Assembly: GCF_000003815.2 (NCBI RefSeq)
Contig: NC_049982.1
Coordinates: 30,197,447-30,247,366, forward strand
From: Branchiostoma floridae
Lineage: Eukaryota; Chordata; Leptocardii; Amphioxiformes; Branchiostomatidae
Length of the DNA: 49,920 nt
Reading direction: 5' to 3'
Shown here: positions 46,842 to 49,920 of the stretch, piece by piece
Position numbering within the stretch: the first letter of the stretch is position 1
How the letters are laid out: each line of letters opens with the position of its first letter
The notes under the pieces: generated by a model
The model's database searches: none
What the model saw: only the letters and a program-made list of their open reading frames with translations
What the model was told of the DNA's origin: nothing
Position numbers and translations under genes: made by a program

Positions 46842-48606
46842 CTAGAAGAAAGAAGACATAAGTTTGGTTAGAATCTTAAAGAAAAACATCAATTCTTACA
46901 TACATATACAGCAAGTTGCCATAGTGATATATGAATGCGTGCAATTAGAATCTAGACAGCTATAGTATTATCTTCTAATGAAACCAACGAAATGAAATAT
47001 ACTGAAACAAGCAAAAACTCATTTTCAAGCTTATTAAAATTATCTACAATGCGAAATCCACACCACATAAATTGTTGCTGCTTTTCCTTTGTTCTTTTAT
47101 CAACCACTATGTTTACCAAATATTGCCATTATAGCTATTTCAAGAAATATCTTGAAATGTTTGTAACTATGTACGTTTCAAAACTATACGTCGCTATACC
47201 TATTAAAAGTATGTTTGCATGTCGGTTTCTTATATTACAGAAGCTATCAAGGGCCTGTAATCTTGTTGGGTATGCCAGTGGCTTTGAAGGAAGTCAACAA
47301 CGGATTAACAGACGACTACTTTCTTGCGTAACAGCACCCCGGGAGGTTATTTGGTTCTAGATTTTAAAAAAAAAGGATCGCTGACGAGAAATGTTTGTCA
47401 AAACATATCTTTCAGCCTTATTTGAAGTGAGTCGGGCTCTGAGAGACAGTATTGGCGTGTTGGTTCCACATGTACAGGTGATTATGTATACAAGACAGAT
47501 AAGCATGGGAGCTAAAAGGCGGGTATAATATTTGTTACGTACAAACAGTTTACTATATACAAGGGGATTCCGTTAATCTAGGTCGTTGTAGGAATTCGTT
47601 TTTATCTCTTAAACCTTGCATACCAGTCTTTTAAGAAACGGTTTAAGTTGAAGAATGTGTAGGCAACTTCAGGTGTGTTACCTGGCCCCACGTTTTTCAC
47701 TCCTTGGTAGCTACAGGTATGNNNNNNNNNNNNNNNNNNNNNNNNNNNNNNNNNNNNNNNNNNNNNNNNNNNNNNNNNNNNNNNNNNNNNNNNNNNNNNN
47801 NNNNNNNNNNNNNNNNNNNNNNNNNNNNNNNNAAAGGCACGGCAAATAATAAATTTGCCGCCAATGTTTTGTCGTTTACTTGTAGGCTGGACCCTCAAAG
47901 GCTAGTAGGACCCTTTTATTTCTTACTCTCTCTTTTGTATTTGTTGGAAATATAATTTGTATTTTTTCTTGCCACCGGCGTTCGTACGTTTCAACCTTGC
48001 ATACTTTACCAATATGACGACGTCGAAATGTAAACACTAACGTAAAGGTATAGACGCAATAGTAGTTTTAGATTATGTGTACGTTTTGGGGTCACCTTTT
48101 GAACCTTATTTGAGACTCGTAGATATGTGACTCGCCATGCTTTCTCGGCCTACTAGTTGTTCAGTGTCGGTTGTTTGCAAGCCAAAGTACAGGAATACCA
48201 CAACGTTTCGTAAGGCTTGGGAAAGACATGCTTTGCAAGGAAACACTACATTCATATAAAAACACAAAGTTCTTTGAAGTTAGTTTTTGAGAAGTTTGTT
48301 GTTGTTGTCGGACTTAAGACTGGGAAAATTTTATTTGAGTGACTAGACAATCTGAGCACATGGTAGGATAATACCTATATTTATGTGATTTCATAACAGA
48401 ATCTCGTTAAAATGTCAAATTTGTAAAGTTTTTCGCGACAAGATTTGATAGGAAGTAGCTGTTCCGTTTTGAAATTCTTCTTTTCACTAAAATCCATTGC
48501 CAAACGGTTTTCTAGATTTCGTCATACAAATCATCTAGATTATCAAAAACAATAACCTGTATTTTACAATATGATAGTGTGCTGTGCAAAAACAATCAAT
48601 ACTTAC
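46842..48606 (-). other. Hhex intron inside the homeobox, with a gap
   Basis: 1.76 kb from donor CAA|GTAAGT to acceptor TTTCTTCTAG. Contains 111 N at 47722-47832. The 122-codon plus-strand frame at 46992-47360 has no recognisable domain. Confidence 0.8.
47722..47832. other. Assembly gap (N, 111 bp)
   Basis: Run of N. Confidence 1.
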
Positions 48607-48791
48607 TTGTCTTTCGGTGAGTTGTAGAGATTTAGCCAGTCTCTTCCTCTCTGGCGGGGACAGGTATTTCTGGGACTCGAACTTCTTTTCTAACTCCAGG
48701 GTCTGGTCGTTGGAGAAGCGAACTTGTCCGCCTTTCCTCTTGTGCAGGGGACGGTGAAGAAACGGGTTCCACAAGAGTGGCTTTCCTCCAA
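48607..48791 (-). CDS. Hhex homeobox, first part of homeodomain
   Basis: Hhex is a nuclear homeodomain transcription factor, a regulator of anterior endoderm and of blood and vessel precursors in vertebrates. Acceptor TTTCTTTCCTAG; 185 nt; donor CAA|GTAAGT. It reads [20 protein letters not shown] then [20 protein letters not shown] and [20 protein letters not shown], nearly identical to vertebrate HHEX in the [18 protein letters not shown] and [13 protein letters not shown] stretches, which are diagnostic for the family. The exon opens with two bases completing a codon from the preceding exon. That exon should carry the proline-rich N-terminus with the Groucho-binding motif, and lies beyond 49920. 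Confidence 0.96.
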
Positions 48792-49920
48792 CTAGGAAAG
48801 AAATAAAAAAAATGAAATAAGTTATTAGTCCAAAGAACATTACAAGCGAACTAGCATTAAAAGTAGGTAAAAACAGAGTACTTTGGAGCAAAAGAAATCA
48901 TCTAGTCTATTCTTCCATTCTTGTTTCTAATTCAAATACTCTATATCTCTCATCAAAGAGAAAATGCATTGTTTTTGCTTATTTGTTTGCGCAGAGAAAG
49001 TGTATGATGTTTTGCCTAGCGTCGCTGTCTCAAAAGCACAATGTTTTTGTTGTCGTGCTACTTTTTTTCAGTTAACTTGAGGGCGGTTGCGACGGGTTTT
49101 CGCTGACTTTTGGGTGGTATTTTGTTTGATTTTTAGGGGGACACATAGCACACGAGACACCCGAGCTGGGGTTTCTTGACGGGTGTCAATTCTAATTACT
49201 TCACGGCGCTAACTGCCCTAGCTGTCAGGCCGGCGTAAAATTAGCAGGTCGTTCAGAACAGGCGATTCTACCACAGTGCGAATTTCAACACCTTTCCTTT
49301 TACTTGTCAGTCAAAAAAATCACCAGACGAAAGTTTGTGTAAGACAAACTGTTGCAACCAAAGAAGCCTTCTTGCTGGTAAGAAAATGAAAGTTTTTTGC
49401 CTTGTGTTTTAAAAATATGACTGTGCATGCCATACGAAGTACTTTGCATGACTTGTGGCTGATATATGGAAATTTTGATGTCCTAACACAGCGAATAATG
49501 CCTTGTTTGCAGTTCTTTTGTTGGTTTGTTTCGGATAATTCCCACAGATTCGCACGTTAACACCCAAAATCCACCATGACCGTGAAATTGTACCGAATTG
49601 AGATCCTTTTCCAACTTGTTTGCAGTTCCCAGAAATTATAGGTCTTTAGTATGTATGGTGACAACTAGCCGTCAAATTCTTATTAAAATGAAGTAACGGC
49701 ACCGGTAAGTCTACGTTTTATCAAACATTTTGTCGTCGTACATTGTTTTAAACAATGCTTTTCACCATAAGCTAGTTTGTTACAAAATACGAAACACCCA
49801 TTTTTGTAACAATTGTTGTTGTTTTCATTATGCACGCCCATGCACATAGTTGTTTTAACATTTGCCGTTAATCATTTCAAATTAACGAACAATGGGAAAA
49901 TTACTCAGAACAACAAAAAA
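48792..49920 (-). other. Part of Hhex first intron
   Basis: No sequence resembling the Hhex N-terminal exon is present. AT-rich, no repeats recognised. Confidence 0.6.

Overview
This window looks like draft genomic DNA from an invertebrate chordate, most likely an amphioxus (Branchiostoma). The grounds are: spliced genes with consensus GT/AG introns; an Hhex homeobox gene that reads almost like the vertebrate protein; and a dense load of dispersed repeats (tRNA-derived SINEs, a CR1/L2-like LINE, Helitron-like elements, foldback elements, CA microsatellites). Four N runs mark assembly gaps. The species call is inference. Nothing prokaryotic is present: no operons, CRISPR arrays or rRNA.

Left third (1-26 kb). 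This part is dominated by two paralogous genes that face each other tail to tail. The plus-strand gene (exons 5324-5430 and 5819-8604; earlier exons not found) encodes helical 'LGDVYLKRG' modules, a nucleotidyltransferase-fold domain of the PII-uridylyltransferase/DUF294 type with a G-S-x10-D-x-E active-site pattern, and about ten TPRs of 42-44 residues. The minus-strand gene (exon 25194-26041, then 18626-18729, 17632-17679, 17008-17114, 14994-16198) shares the 107-nt exon, the same splice phases and the NTase domain. Its reading frame runs into transposon sequence just after the NTase domain, so it lacks the TPR half. Its N-terminal exon carries a perfect 129-nt tandem duplication and what looks like a 1-nt frameshift. 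A phase-matched alternative last exon (18382-18469) could give a product without the NTase domain.

The space between and inside these genes is filled with mobile DNA. Two Helitron-like elements (754-4100; 21961-23636) insert between A and T, have no target duplication, and end in a hairpin followed by CTAG. A relative of the first (about 11560-15028) is itself interrupted by a 1.37-kb element with long terminal inverted repeats. The second Helitron-like element sits inside a LINE reverse-transcriptase gene that also holds a 352-bp retroposon. Other repeats are a GC-rich inverted-repeat element (10341-11539), a 25-bp minisatellite (20262-20997), and two arrays of a ~210-bp repeat whose units mostly contain the CRE palindrome TGACGTCA.

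Middle (26-45 kb). I find no convincing multi-exon gene here. It holds microsatellites, SINE copies, foldback elements, a perfect RFX X-box palindrome at 35830-35843, one isolated exon-like 52-nt segment at 38865-38916 (minus), and three of the four gaps.

Right end (45.9-49.9 kb). The last three coding exons of Hhex lie on the minus strand (48607-48791, 46791-46841, 45926-46165). They contain the whole homeodomain and an acidic tail; the first exon lies beyond the window edge.
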